DNA of 64,000 nucleotides from Legionellaceae bacterium (lineage in GTDB: Bacteria; Pseudomonadota; Gammaproteobacteria; Legionellales; Legionellaceae), in NCBI GenBank assembly GCA_018061965.1, contig JAGOTG010000007.1:1-64000 (forward strand), written 5' to 3'. Under the pieces are notes generated by a model. The model saw nothing but the letters and a program-made list of their open reading frames with translations. It was not told where the DNA came from and did not search any database. The position numbers were made by a program, and so were the translations under genes. Below are positions 54,809 to 63,258 of the stretch, in pieces. Position 1 is the first letter of the stretch. The number at the start of each line of letters is the position of its first letter.

Positions 54809-54984
54809 AAACGTACATAGTTTTTATGAGATCGTAGTGAAATGCTATCTTAAGCTTATTTTCACTGGTGGTTTAATTAGAAGAGCGGTTTGAATCATAC
54901 CTTAAACTGATGAATAAATAGACATCAAGCTTGTTTCATTATAAAATATTACTTCTTATATGATGATTTAGTGTGGAGGCTATT

Positions 54985-55359
54985 ATGAAGACTTTTGATG
55001 AAGAGTATGAGCCAATTAAGAATGCATTTCTTGAAAGGGTGTCTAGCGGTTCATTGAGCGGTGCGCAAGATATCTGGAAGAAGTTTGAGACAAAATTGAA
55101 TATAAACTGTAAAAATTCTTCTGGAGAAACAGCTCTTATTATTGCTGCGCGCAGAAATGACTTGCCTATGTTTTCTTATCTCTTAGACTGTGGAGCAAAT
55201 CCGTTTGCGCAAGAGCCTGTTCGTAAAAGAACAGCGCAATTTTATGCAAAAAAACATAATAATCAGGAAATACTGGCATTAATTCAAGAGAATATATCCA
55301 ATAGCACAGCTAGTATATCAGACTCTGACTCTTTATCAGGAAATACTTCGAAATTGTGA
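54985..55359 (+). CDS. Small ankyrin-repeat protein
   Basis: The 124-aa product has a helical N-terminus and one clear ankyrin repeat (NSSGETALIIAARRNDLPMF, then SYLLDCGANPF) with a second degenerate one (KRTAQFYAKKHNNQEILALI). The C-terminal ~25 residues are Ser-rich and probably disordered. ATG 54985 is preferred over GTG 54973 because GGAGG (54975-54979) is then well spaced. Ankyrin proteins are frequent host-interaction proteins in Legionellales; no direct evidence here. Confidence 0.7.
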   Translation: MKTFDEEYEPIKNAFLERVSSGSLSGAQDIWKKFETKLNINCKNSSGETALIIAARRNDLPMFSYLLDCGANPFAQEPVRKRTAQFYAKKHNNQEILALIQENISNSTASISDSDSLSGNTSKL

Positions 55360-55586
55360 TCAAGAAGCTGGGTGGGGCTTTGTTTTGGAGCTACGCAACA
55401 AAATCCCGCACCATCGAGTCCCACTCGGTCCGGCCCACCCGCCAGAGAGTGTTCAACGAACCTATCCATTTTAGTCAGATTTTAGTGTGTCCGGGGTAAT
55501 ATGACCTTTCCCTACATGTGGATAGGATGCACTAGTAATGCAACTCAGCCGAATCATTGCCGAATCATTGCCGAATCATTGCCGAA
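55360..55586. other. GC-richer stretch and tandem repeat before the AlbA_2 gene
   Basis: Bases 55365-55460 are GC-richer than the surroundings and stay open in more than one frame; they may be a decayed gene or repeat. At 55548-55591 GCCGAATCATT is repeated four times perfectly (11-bp unit). The last copy reaches the end of the AlbA_2 gene (stop at 55587). Confidence 0.5.
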
Positions 55587-56999
55587 TCATTTAACAATAA
55601 ACCAAACGGTAGTTTTTGTGCTACCTGAAGAGCCAATGATTCCTTTCTCTTTCAACTTAGCTAATTCATAGCGTAAGGTCCGATCAGAGGGTGAGGCTTT
55701 TAATTGCTGTTTGATCGCGCTGGCAGCCATATTTTCTGTTTTACCTAAAATTTCAAGAATTTCTTGTTGTCTAAAACTCAATTGATCTTTAGAAGAGCGC
55801 TTCTGTATCTGTATTGCCGAATTCATTGGTTCCTTGAAAGAAAATACAACAGAAAAGCCATGAAATTCTTCTGAAAATGTTGGTTCCGGTGTATTGTTTG
55901 TTTTGCAAAACTCAACCATGCGAGTGGTGCCAGTTCCCCATTTTTCAATCCAACCTCTTTTGTAAAACACATTCGCGATGAGTTCATTTCGTGGAAAAGA
56001 GTGATGCGGTTTTTTTAGTTGTTCGAGCGTTATTCCTGGCGGTAATGCACCAGGATTCCAAATTTCTAAACGATCGTCATAAATGGCTAAATGAGGTGAA
56101 GCTGACCGTTCATTGTAATTGCGATGACAGAATGCATTAACTAATGCTTCTCTAAGTGCTAACTGCGGAACAGCCGGTTGATCAATCCGCGCTAATTTTC
56201 CTGGCTCAAAAAAACTCGCAATCGGCAGATGGCGATTGGCAAAATGATGAGCAAGCTGGATCAGTTGAAAAATGTTACCAGTTTCCATTTGATTATCAAT
56301 GAAACCATCTATTTTATCTAGGCCGCGAAATCGCGCCATTTTAAGTTCGCAGCGCGAAAAAATTTTCTGTGTTGATTTACAGAATAAGACAACAGCAGCA
56401 TTGGTCAGCAAATCATTTTGAATCAAGTTAAAGTTAATTAAAATTTGCTCAATGCTATAGTTGCGTGTTTCAGGACTGATGCGGTTTTGTTGAATCCCTT
56501 CTGCCACAGTGTTTCTTATTTCATCCTGATCTAAATGGTCTATGGAGTATTCATTGGTTTGAAATTCAACCCAGTTATGATTGAGGTAAGCGCGTTGGAC
56601 TATGAGTTGTTCATAACGATGCTGGGTCATTGGCGCTGTACTTGATTGAGTCCGTTCGTAAGGGCGTGCTTCATAGACATAGGGAATGTGTTTCCCTTGA
56701 GGTACTTCTAAGACGATTATGTGACGATTATTTTCGATAGGAATATAATGTACGGTAATCTGTGTGTTAGGTTCTATTTTTTTTATCTCATGGGCAATTT
56801 CTAGTTTGGTTTTATCGGCAACTTGTTGGCCAATCAACTCACCATCATCTTTGGCGCCGAAGACAACGATGCCTCCTGTATCATTTAGAAAAGCACATAC
56901 CGTTGTAAACGCAGCTTTGATTTGTGCGGTAGATCTTTTAAATTCCACGTGTTGTGATTCGCCTTCGCGAACAAGCTGTTTTAATTGGGTTATGTTCAT
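55587..56999 (-). CDS. AlbA_2/Schlafen-type ATP-binding regulator (RecG-like annotation)
   Basis: The 470-aa product has an N-terminal AlbA_2 (divergent AAA_4) DNA-binding domain: EGESQHVEFKRS, AFLNDTGGIVVFGAKDDGEL. A GHKL-like ATPase segment (LREALVNAFCHRNY, IYDDRLEIWNPG) and a C-terminal winged helix (RQQEILEILGKTENMAASAI) follow. Such proteins are often called ATP-dependent DNA helicase RecG-like but have no helicase motifs; they are putative transcriptional regulators, sometimes in defence loci. It overlaps the integrase by 4 bp, so they form one operon. Confidence 0.85.
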   Translation of the reverse strand: MNITQLKQLVREGESQHVEFKRSTAQIKAAFTTVCAFLNDTGGIVVFGAKDDGELIGQQVADKTKLEIAHEIKKIEPNTQITVHYIPIENNRHIIVLEVPQGKHIPYVYEARPYERTQSSTAPMTQHRYEQLIVQRAYLNHNWVEFQTNEYSIDHLDQDEIRNTVAEGIQQNRISPETRNYSIEQILINFNLIQNDLLTNAAVVLFCKSTQKIFSRCELKMARFRGLDKIDGFIDNQMETGNIFQLIQLAHHFANRHLPIASFFEPGKLARIDQPAVPQLALREALVNAFCHRNYNERSASPHLAIYDDRLEIWNPGALPPGITLEQLKKPHHSFPRNELIANVFYKRGWIEKWGTGTTRMVEFCKTNNTPEPTFSEEFHGFSVVFSFKEPMNSAIQIQKRSSKDQLSFRQQEILEILGKTENMAASAIKQQLKASPSDRTLRYELAKLKEKGIIGSSGSTKTTVWFIVK

Positions 57000-58225
57000 G
57001 CGAAAACGTCCTGTTGCGCTAGAATTTGGATGAATTTGGTTGTTTTATCTACTGGGCATACCAGTTGTTGAATACACTTGGCCCATTGTTCCAAGGCTTC
57101 TTTTCGTTGCGGTAGCATCTCATTTTTATTATAGGTGGCCATAATTCTAGGCATTTTATGTCCTAAACATTTCTCAATCACAACAGGATCAACATTCAAT
57201 GTTTCACCCAATTGTGTTGCAAATGTACGCCTTAAATCGTGTGCTGTCCACTCGGGTATCCCGACTTTATCTTGAATACGTTTGATGGCTCTTGGCAAAG
57301 CACCTTCATCAAGAGGTTTGCTTTCGATCAAGCCAGGTAGAACAAGTGCGGAATCACCAATGCTTTTTAATTCTTGAAATACAGATTGGGTTAGATTAGA
57401 AAGATGAATTTTATGGGTGATACCGCCCTTGGTATGCTCAGGAGGAATAATCCACAAGGATTTTTCAAAATCAATGGATCGCCACTGAGCTAGTCTGATT
57501 TCTCCAGTACGAATGCCAGTAAGAATCATTATTTTAATAGCACATTTGGTTTGTAATGACATCCTGCAAATGCCGCTATCAAGAAAAAGCCAAATTGTTT
57601 TGATTTCCTCTAAAGTTAAATAGCGATCGCATGGTTTTTCTGTACCCCCGATATGACGAGCGCGGATATTAGCAGCTGGGTTGTGTTGCATACTACCTCG
57701 ATTAACTGCATACCCAAAAGCTTGTTTTAAAGTACTGAGGATACGGTTTGCATGTATGGGAGCGCCTCGTTTAACGATGGTGTCAAGAGCGTACGTAACA
57801 TCCATCGTTTGAATCGTATCAAGCTCCATGTTACCAAGTAGGGGGATAATATTCATTTCAATGTGCTGTTTGATTTTTAGTGGTTGTTTATACTGTTTTT
57901 CAACATAATTTTCATACCAGGTCGTCATTAAAGTTTTAACTGTGTGTTTCTCGCGACCTCGTTCTTGAGCAATCAGTTGTCTGGGGTTAGAACCGGAACG
58001 CCGGATATCTCGAAGCTCATTAAAACGCTTGCGTGCTTCTGAAAGAGTCATTGTTGGGTAATGACCGAAAATGATATAGTCTTTCTTATCATTGATTTTA
58101 TATCGATAAATCCAGCTTTTGGTTCCAGTAGGGTAAACCAAAATGCCAAAACCACCGCCTTCAAATTTTTCTAGACGTTTGGCCTGGTGTTTTAAATGTT
58201 TTATATAAGTATCGGTGAAATTCAT
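56996..58225 (-). CDS. P4-type tyrosine integrase
   Basis: The 409-aa product has an N-terminal DUF4102-type arm-binding domain (GGFGILVYPTGTKSWIYRYK, FGHYPTMTLSEARKRFNEL) and a catalytic domain. The catalytic residues are Arg in TGIRTGEIRL (~235), HDLRRTF (~328), His in LGHKM and the nucleophile Tyr in MATYNKNE (~364). All are present. It lies next to attR, as expected for a tRNA-targeting element. The paired GGGTACTTT sites are just upstream of its start, so it could regulate its own promoter. Confidence 0.95.
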   Translation of the reverse strand: MNFTDTYIKHLKHQAKRLEKFEGGGFGILVYPTGTKSWIYRYKINDKKDYIIFGHYPTMTLSEARKRFNELRDIRRSGSNPRQLIAQERGREKHTVKTLMTTWYENYVEKQYKQPLKIKQHIEMNIIPLLGNMELDTIQTMDVTYALDTIVKRGAPIHANRILSTLKQAFGYAVNRGSMQHNPAANIRARHIGGTEKPCDRYLTLEEIKTIWLFLDSGICRMSLQTKCAIKIMILTGIRTGEIRLAQWRSIDFEKSLWIIPPEHTKGGITHKIHLSNLTQSVFQELKSIGDSALVLPGLIESKPLDEGALPRAIKRIQDKVGIPEWTAHDLRRTFATQLGETLNVDPVVIEKCLGHKMPRIMATYNKNEMLPQRKEALEQWAKCIQQLVCPVDKTTKFIQILAQQDVFA

Positions 58226-58249
58226 TTTACATCCTTACGAACAATTCAA

Positions 58250-58272
58250 TGGGTACTTTAGAGGGTACTTTT
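58250..58272 (+). promoter_or_regulatory. Possible integrase arm-type sites, right
   Basis: TGGGTACTTTAGAGGGTACT continues to TTT. It differs from 51118-51140 at one position. It lies 24 bp upstream of the integrase start and 125 bp inside attR. Confidence 0.55.
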
Positions 58273-58396
58273 TGCCGTTCTTAAATGAATTTAATCGTTA
58301 TTGTTTGAATAATAGATTAGCCTTAAACCCCATTTATTACAAGGGATTTAAGGCGTTTTTGAGCTTGATAGATATTGAATGAAATCATGAAAAATA

Positions 58397-58448
58397 AGAC
58401 TCTTAATCTCTTGGTCGTAAGTTCGATCCTTACACGGCCCACCATATT
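58397..58448 (+). other. Right attachment site (attR)
   Basis: A perfect 52-bp copy of tRNA-Lys bases 51044-51095. The 5' half of the tRNA is absent here, so this is the att duplicate and not a gene. Confidence 0.95.
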
Positions 58449-58511
58449 CTATATGGTGCTACTGTTATGATGACATCACTCTGGACTCAGGTGACTTAAT
58501 TGCTCAGTAAC

Positions 58512-58934
58512 CTATTCAGGTTCCGAACAATAGGAATCGCAATCGCTATATCTGATAAGACTAGAATACTTATAATTTTCTAAACAAAGTGACATACAGG
58601 TTGTTTTGGCTTCGAAAAAACATTCTTTTTTACTATTTTTTTTAAAGTCTTTGGTGATAGGACGAATACAGTCTTGGGAAAAGGTTCTCAATGAACTGTG
58701 CGTATAATAATCCTTACAAGTGTTTAAGCTTGTCTTATAAGATTCTATTGCGTTTTTACAAGATGGTGCCTCATAACTAGTCGTTGTACCGTTCGTATTC
58801 GTAGTACATTGATAATATTGTCCATCAATGTAAACCCAAAGATCATTGGGTTGTGTGTTAACGGACGCAGCATTGGCAGAAAAAATTCCGCATAGCAGTC
58901 CCAAACTCAGACAGCGCATACCTAGTTTCTTCAT
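58512..58934 (-). CDS. Small secreted cysteine-rich protein
   Basis: The 140-aa product has a signal peptide (MKKLGMRCLSLGLLCGIFSA) ending near NAA. The mature part has nine cysteines and no family I recognise. Several are in a helical-looking C-terminal half (KECFFEAKTTCMSLCLENYK). ATG 58934 follows AGAGGAG. Just outside the island. The many cysteines predict disulfides and an extracytoplasmic site. Confidence 0.7.
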   Translation of the reverse strand: MKKLGMRCLSLGLLCGIFSANAASVNTQPNDLWVYIDGQYYQCTTNTNGTTTSYEAPSCKNAIESYKTSLNTCKDYYTHSSLRTFSQDCIRPITKDFKKNSKKECFFEAKTTCMSLCLENYKYSSLIRYSDCDSYCSEPE

Positions 58935-58940
58935 CGTCAA

Positions 58941-59270
58941 ACTCCTCTTGGTTAAATAGAATCGGGATCGAATTAGAGCAGGACTTACGCAAAACGCCGA
59001 GCTCTTCGTTATTAAAGGCTACATCCGCCTCGGCCTCGGGGGTTTGTGTAAGTCCTGTAGAAATAATTGCTCATTTTGACATAGCACTGGCGATTTGATT
59101 TGGTTTTAAAATTGGCATTTTACGTTATTTGTAATCAGAAATCAAAGAACTATGGTATCCGAATTGCTATATTTATAGAGCGACATGAAAGCGGGGATTT
59201 AGGAAGGAAGCTGTTAAACACGGGAATCATCTGAAATAGGAGGGGTAAGACCCATACCCATGGATTCTTG
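58941..59270. other. Intergenic region with an inverted-repeat element
   Basis: There is no gene in these 330 bp. At 58979-59057 a 79-bp element has 15-bp terminal inverted repeats: CAGGACTTACGCAAA and, inverse, CAGGACTTACACAAA. The remainder (59058-59270) has no feature I can name. Confidence 0.6.
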
Positions 59271-60206
59271 TTAAACTGCAACCGGGGCTAATTTCAATGC
59301 CTGTTTTAAGTCTTGTTCCATTTTATTTTTTTCTTGTTGTAATAATTTTGTTTTAGTGACATCCGTGAACGTGATGACAACCCCAGTGACGTTCTGGCTT
59401 TGTATGGAATGGTAGGGCGCTATTTTTAGTAGATACCAATGATGATCATGGTTGATTATCTCGTTTTCGTAGGCCTCATTACTTTGTAGTACTTCCGCGG
59501 ATTTTGCTAAGAGTTGATCAAATTTTAAATTATGATGAAAGTCTTTTAAGGGGCGACCAATATCATGCCTCATGAGGTTAAATATCTTTTTTATAGCTGG
59601 GGTAAATACACGAATTTCCAGCTGAGCATTGAGAATAATCGTGCATATTTCTGCACTGCGAATTAAATTATCAATATCGTCTTTGGCTTGGCTCACTTCA
59701 TCAATTTTTTTTGAACGCTCAATATTTACAAGATTCAACTCTTCATTGACGGATTGGCGTTCCTCATTAATTGATTGCAGTTCTTCATTCGAGGCCATCA
59801 ATTCTTCATTAGTAGACTGCATTTCTTCATTGACGGTTTCCATATTTTCCAGTGCCGATTGGAGCATGGTCTTCGTTTCCACAAGTTCTCCCTCTAGGGC
59901 GATGATAAGTTCCTCATGCAGGGTGTTTTTTTGTGAATCCGAGATGATAGTTTTGGCTTGTTTTTTTGTTTTTACCGGATCTAAGCGAATCCAATAATAG
60001 GCAAGCGTATTGTTTTGGTCGCAAATAGGGTAGACGCTCATTTTGACGCTTTGTTCTTTACCATAATGTGAAGAGAGCTTGATATGGTTATATACCACAG
60101 GAACTAACTTTAGTTTGACCTGATATAATGCTGCGATTAATACCGCTTTTAACTCATCAATAATGATTTTGGGTAAAACTAAGGTAGGGATTCCTTCGGG
60201 CAGCAT
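59271..60206 (-). CDS. PAS/coiled-coil signalling fragment (CheB-CheR-PAS type)
   Basis: The 311-aa product has an N-terminal PAS-like part and a long Glu-rich coiled coil (VNEEMQSTNEELMASNEELQ, INEERQSVNEELN). A PAS domain follows (~180-290, SAEICTIILNAQLEIRVFTP). The coil motif is diagnostic of CheB/CheR-PAS fusion sensor proteins, but the methyltransferase, methylesterase and kinase domains are all missing. The frame is open upstream of the ATG to a stop near 60329 without a good start, so the gene may have lost its 5' end. I take it as a truncated sensor. Confidence 0.6.
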   Translation of the reverse strand: MLPEGIPTLVLPKIIIDELKAVLIAALYQVKLKLVPVVYNHIKLSSHYGKEQSVKMSVYPICDQNNTLAYYWIRLDPVKTKKQAKTIISDSQKNTLHEELIIALEGELVETKTMLQSALENMETVNEEMQSTNEELMASNEELQSINEERQSVNEELNLVNIERSKKIDEVSQAKDDIDNLIRSAEICTIILNAQLEIRVFTPAIKKIFNLMRHDIGRPLKDFHHNLKFDQLLAKSAEVLQSNEAYENEIINHDHHWYLLKIAPYHSIQSQNVTGVVITFTDVTKTKLLQQEKNKMEQDLKQALKLAPVAV

Positions 60207-60488
60207 GATGAGATCGCGTGCTTTACCAATACTATGGTGGACGATATACGCTGTATCAATGACAAATCCGGTGAGCGGAGATGGCAGGTTTGTTGAACGC
60301 CTCGAAAAAACATTAATGTATACCCTTTGCTAATGCATTTCCTTTAATCACTCAGGAAACTATCAATATAGTAAGCCTAGAATAATTAATACACTTATAT
60401 CGGTAAGTTCATGATGAGCTTACCGGTAAAATAGTAAACTATATTTTATCGTTTGTTTCAAATAACCTTTTTGAAATGGAGATATTCT
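60207..60488. other. Region upstream of the PAS fragment and the secreted protein gene
   Basis: From 60207 to about 60329 the minus strand continues the PAS-fragment frame without a stop. Its translation reads protein-like (FVIDTAYIVHHSIGKARDLI). From ~60340 to 60488 lies the leader of the plus-strand gene, with ACCGGTAAA/TTTACCGGT-like inverse pieces (TATCGGTAAG and CTTACCGGTA). Confidence 0.4.
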
Positions 60489-60935
60489 ATGAAAAACTTT
60501 ATGAGTAAATTATTGTCTGCTGCGATCATTACCAGCTGCAGTGCTTCAATCGCTTTTGCCCAAGACCATATTGTGAAAATTACTATGGACTGTCCTGATA
60601 TAGGCAACAAGGGAACAGAAATTGTCACAAACTATGGGAGCTATTTAGCTGGTCCCGGTATTGAAAAAGTAAACAGTGATGCGGCTACTTTCCCACTGTT
60701 TCAGAGTCCGATGATCATGGGATTAAATATCCCTACCAACTTATCGTCTAACGGTTATTTCAACGATGGGGTTTCTTATAATGCACTCAATGGTGCGGTG
60801 GTATGTAAGTACTCAAGTAGTATGGGCTTTGATGGATTTTATCTCAGCACCATGACACAAAATGCTAGACATGGGCAAGTAGCCAGCTCTAGTTCTGAAG
60901 AAATTCATCTTAGAATACCGGTAGGATCGCCCTAG
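60489..60935 (+). CDS. Secreted protein of unknown function
   Basis: The 148-aa product has a signal peptide (MKNFMSKLLSAAIITSCSAS...AFA) and a ~120-residue mature domain with two cysteines (MDCPD, VVCKYSS), which may form a disulfide. No family is recognised. ATG 60489 follows GGAGAT. A perfect 13-bp hairpin follows the gene, so it is probably transcribed alone. Confidence 0.72.
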   Translation: MKNFMSKLLSAAIITSCSASIAFAQDHIVKITMDCPDIGNKGTEIVTNYGSYLAGPGIEKVNSDAATFPLFQSPMIMGLNIPTNLSSNGYFNDGVSYNALNGAVVCKYSSSMGFDGFYLSTMTQNARHGQVASSSSEEIHLRIPVGSP

Positions 60936-60945
60936 TCGTTAAAAC

Positions 60946-60990
60946 TTAGGGTTTTTTAGCTTTTTCTGGCATATTGTTAAAAAACCCTAA
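60946..60990 (+). terminator. Terminator-like hairpin
   Basis: TTAGGGTTTTTTA (60946-60958) and TAAAAAACCCTAA (60978-60990) form a 13-bp stem around a T-rich loop. It lies 15 bp before the HlyD-like gene and can separate the two genes. Confidence 0.65.
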
Positions 60991-61004
60991 CTCAAGGATT
61001 CGTT

Positions 61005-62255
61005 GTGTCAAAAAAAAATGATACTAGGAATGTAACAATACACTATGAACTTAATTCGTTAGATGATGCGCTAGAAGATAATACGCAAGATCAGACACTC
61101 TTATCACCCAATAAAAGCAATGCATGGCTAGTTTTGACGAAACATCGTTTTTTTGTACCCAGCATTTACGTCGTCTTAGGCTGTATGTTTTTTCTTGCTG
61201 TTCTCATTATGTTTAACACCTACGTACTGCATTTAAAAGTAGAAACGGCTGTTATCAGCTCGCAAATTGAAACCATGGTTTCCCCACTTAATGGCTACAT
61301 TACTAAGCTTTATGTTAATGCGGGGGAGCATATAAAAAAAGGCGCTCCTTTAATCAAAATTGAAAACATTGATCTTGAGCGGGCTTTGCAATTGGCTCGG
61401 GTCCAATCTGCCGAATCAAAATTAGACATAGACTATTATAAGCACCTGCTTGCTAACGAAGAGCAACGGCTAAAAATATATCAAAAAATAGGGGGGAACC
61501 GCGTTATTTCTGCAAAAACACAAGTGAATAGATCTTTGCAAACTGTTATGACCACCCAACATAATCTCGAACGATTTACGCAGTTAAACAAAAAACATTA
61601 TATCAGTGAAGCATTGCTTGAGGCTGAGCAGGCCAAATATATAAGCGCTCAAGAAAAGTTGGCGGATGCGAAAGCTCAGCACAGCATCGAGCGTCATTCT
61701 TTGCGTGCGGTTAACAAAGGAATGTATTTCACCGGTACCAAAACAGAGGGCATCATGCAGGATTTGGATGCTGAGCTCATCATGGCGCAAAAAAGAGCGA
61801 TTCTGAACGATCGTAGAGTAAAAGTGTATGAGAATTTAATTAAAAAGTTAACATTGGTGGCACCGTTTGATGGCAAGGTGGCACAAATTTTAAAATCAGA
61901 AGGAAATACCACGGATAATATCAAACCTATTATTCTCATTGAAAAAGCGAGCGAAAAAAAACAGATCATAGCGTATCTAACACAAGATGAAATTATCCAT
62001 ATAGGGCGTGACAATGTTAAAATATACCTACCTGCGTTGGGTAAAACTTTCGCGGGTAATATAGTGGAAATTAATCGTACGGATGGGTTCATTGATGAAA
62101 TCAATGCGCAATATCGGTGGCGAGATTTTCAAATCGATAGATCGGCCAAAGTGGTTGTCAATATACAAGAAAATGACCAAAATAATTTTTCTAAAATAGC
62201 TTTTTCTGGCATGCCCGTTATTGTGTATTTTCCCAAAAAACATCCTATTTTTTAA
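61005..62255 (+). CDS. HlyD-family periplasmic adaptor (Alg44/EmrA-like)
   Basis: The 416-aa product has a cytoplasmic N-terminus (~1-50), one transmembrane helix (~52-75, SIYVVLGCMFFLAVLIMFNT) and a barrel-sandwich hybrid half (SPLNGYITKLYVNAGEHIKKG). A long coiled coil (~125-270) and the second half (APFDGKVAQILKSEGNTTDN) follow. This is the membrane-fusion or adaptor layout. With algD 1 kb away an exopolysaccharide role like that of Alg44 is possible, but no PilZ domain is visible. It starts at GTG 61005 after AAGGA. Confidence 0.8.
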   Translation: MSKKNDTRNVTIHYELNSLDDALEDNTQDQTLLSPNKSNAWLVLTKHRFFVPSIYVVLGCMFFLAVLIMFNTYVLHLKVETAVISSQIETMVSPLNGYITKLYVNAGEHIKKGAPLIKIENIDLERALQLARVQSAESKLDIDYYKHLLANEEQRLKIYQKIGGNRVISAKTQVNRSLQTVMTTQHNLERFTQLNKKHYISEALLEAEQAKYISAQEKLADAKAQHSIERHSLRAVNKGMYFTGTKTEGIMQDLDAELIMAQKRAILNDRRVKVYENLIKKLTLVAPFDGKVAQILKSEGNTTDNIKPIILIEKASEKKQIIAYLTQDEIIHIGRDNVKIYLPALGKTFAGNIVEINRTDGFIDEINAQYRWRDFQIDRSAKVVVNIQENDQNNFSKIAFSGMPVIVYFPKKHPIF

Positions 62256-62260
62256 TGAAA

Positions 62261-62287
62261 GTCATCCCGAGCGAAGCGAGGGATGAC
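62261..62287. repeat. GTCATCCC hairpin between convergent genes
   Basis: GTCATCCCGAGCGAAGCGAG ends in GGATGAC. The arms GTCATCCC and GGGATGAC are perfectly inverse and the CGAGCG-AAG-CGAG centre nearly so. It lies between the HlyD-like gene and the response regulator and may end both transcripts. Confidence 0.75.
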
Positions 62288-62305
62288 TTATGGGGTGAGC
62301 ATTTG

Positions 62306-62935
62306 TTACGGGAAAGCCAGTTCGTTCTGAGCTTTGATATATAGCTTTACAAGCTGAGCTATATTCTTAGCCTGCATTTTCCGCATTATATTTGCTCGGT
62401 GAGCCTCGATGGTTGACATAGAGACATTTAACTCGTAAGCAATTTCTTTATTTAACTTTCCTTCTGATATGAGATGAATGACTTGACGCTCACGTTCTGT
62501 TAAGAGTTTGAAGCGTTCAACAATATATTCAGATTTTTTCTGGCTAACCGATATATCGATACATTGTTGAATAGTTTCAATCAAATGCTGATCGTTAAAT
62601 GGTTTTAAAATAAAATCATGAGCCCCTGATTTCATCGCTCGAATAGCCATCGACATATCACCATATCCTGTGATAATGATGACAGGTAACCGATCTTTTT
62701 GCGCCATGAGGTGCTCGAGTAACTCGAGACCGCTCATCCCTGGCATGCGAACGTCAAGAATGAGACATCCCTTTTTATTGGAATTATAGTTTTTCAGAAA
62801 TGATTGAGCGTCTAAATAGGTTTCTACTTTTAAATTAATTGATTCAAAAAGATGACGCAATGCATCGCATAAATGGGGATCATCATCAATAATAAACACA
62901 GTGTGATCATTAGATTCCTTTGATTTTATATTCAT
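62306..62935 (-). CDS. FixJ-family two-component response regulator
   Basis: The 209-aa product has a receiver domain with the acidic pocket IDDD (17-19), the phospho-acceptor Asp61 in LILDVRMPG, Thr in IITGYGD and Lys in LKPFND. A LuxR-type HTH (LTERERQVIHLISEGKLNKE, IEAHRANIMRKM) follows. It is a transcription factor activated by a histidine kinase. No intact kinase is adjacent; the PAS fragment 2 kb away has lost any kinase domain. It may regulate the algD or HlyD-like genes, but nothing in the sequence proves it. Confidence 0.93.
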   Translation of the reverse strand: MNIKSKESNDHTVFIIDDDPHLCDALRHLFESINLKVETYLDAQSFLKNYNSNKKGCLILDVRMPGMSGLELLEHLMAQKDRLPVIIITGYGDMSMAIRAMKSGAHDFILKPFNDQHLIETIQQCIDISVSQKKSEYIVERFKLLTERERQVIHLISEGKLNKEIAYELNVSMSTIEAHRANIMRKMQAKNIAQLVKLYIKAQNELAFP

Positions 62936-63258
62936 TTTCGATCCATCGATAAATTTGTCAACAATCTAACATGATACTTTGGTATTGTAACTATTGTGGT
63001 TTTCCTTGATTTTCGTTTTATTTTTGCAGATACTGGATATTGACAAGCGCTAGTATAGCGATCGGGGCTGACCTTGGATAACCACGGAAATCCTTAATCG
63101 CTTTATGAATGAAAAATTTTTATAGTCAGTCATATTTCTTTACGCGTCTGAATCTATTTAGTGTCATTTGTATCAATCCATTACCCGCGGAGAATAATAA
63201 CAAAATCAAATCAATTAAGGATTAATTGAATTTATTTGGATTAACAGGAGTAACCAGC
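62936..63258. other. Intergenic region before algD
   Basis: There is no gene in these 323 bp. CGCTA-GTA-TAGCG (63049-63061) is a short palindrome, and TTGACA occurs at 63040-63045 without a matching -10 box at the usual distance. Both the response regulator and the dehydrogenase must have promoters here. Confidence 0.4.

Larger units (their letters stand above)
51044..58448. mobile_element. Integrated genomic island in tRNA-Lys
   Basis: The element is about 7.35 kb (attL to attR). A perfect 52-bp direct repeat (51044-51095 and 58397-58448) covers the tRNA-Lys anticodon loop to CCA plus TATT. The integrase gene is next to the right end. Cargo: an IS3-family element, a gene remnant, a 572-aa orphan, an ankyrin protein and an AlbA_2-type regulator. 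No conjugation or phage structural genes are present, so it is a small integrative element, probably reduced by IS-linked deletion. Confidence 0.9.

Noticed and set aside
55390-55430. tRNA fragment ending GGTCCGGCCCACC
   Set aside because: No T-stem pairing can be made with the bases around it.
55284-55469. 61-aa minus-strand ORF between the ankyrin and AlbA_2 genes
   Set aside because: It overlaps the ankyrin gene and has no ribosome site or known motif; other frames in the same stretch are open too.
55548-55591. CRISPR-like repeats
   Set aside because: The units are adjacent without spacers and only 11 bp long; no cas genes are present in the window.
58397-58448. Second tRNA-Lys gene
   Set aside because: The acceptor 5' strand, D-arm and 5' anticodon stem are missing; it is the att duplicate.
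63040-63068. TTGACA as a sigma-70 promoter for algD
   Set aside because: No -10 box lies at 16-18 bp distance.
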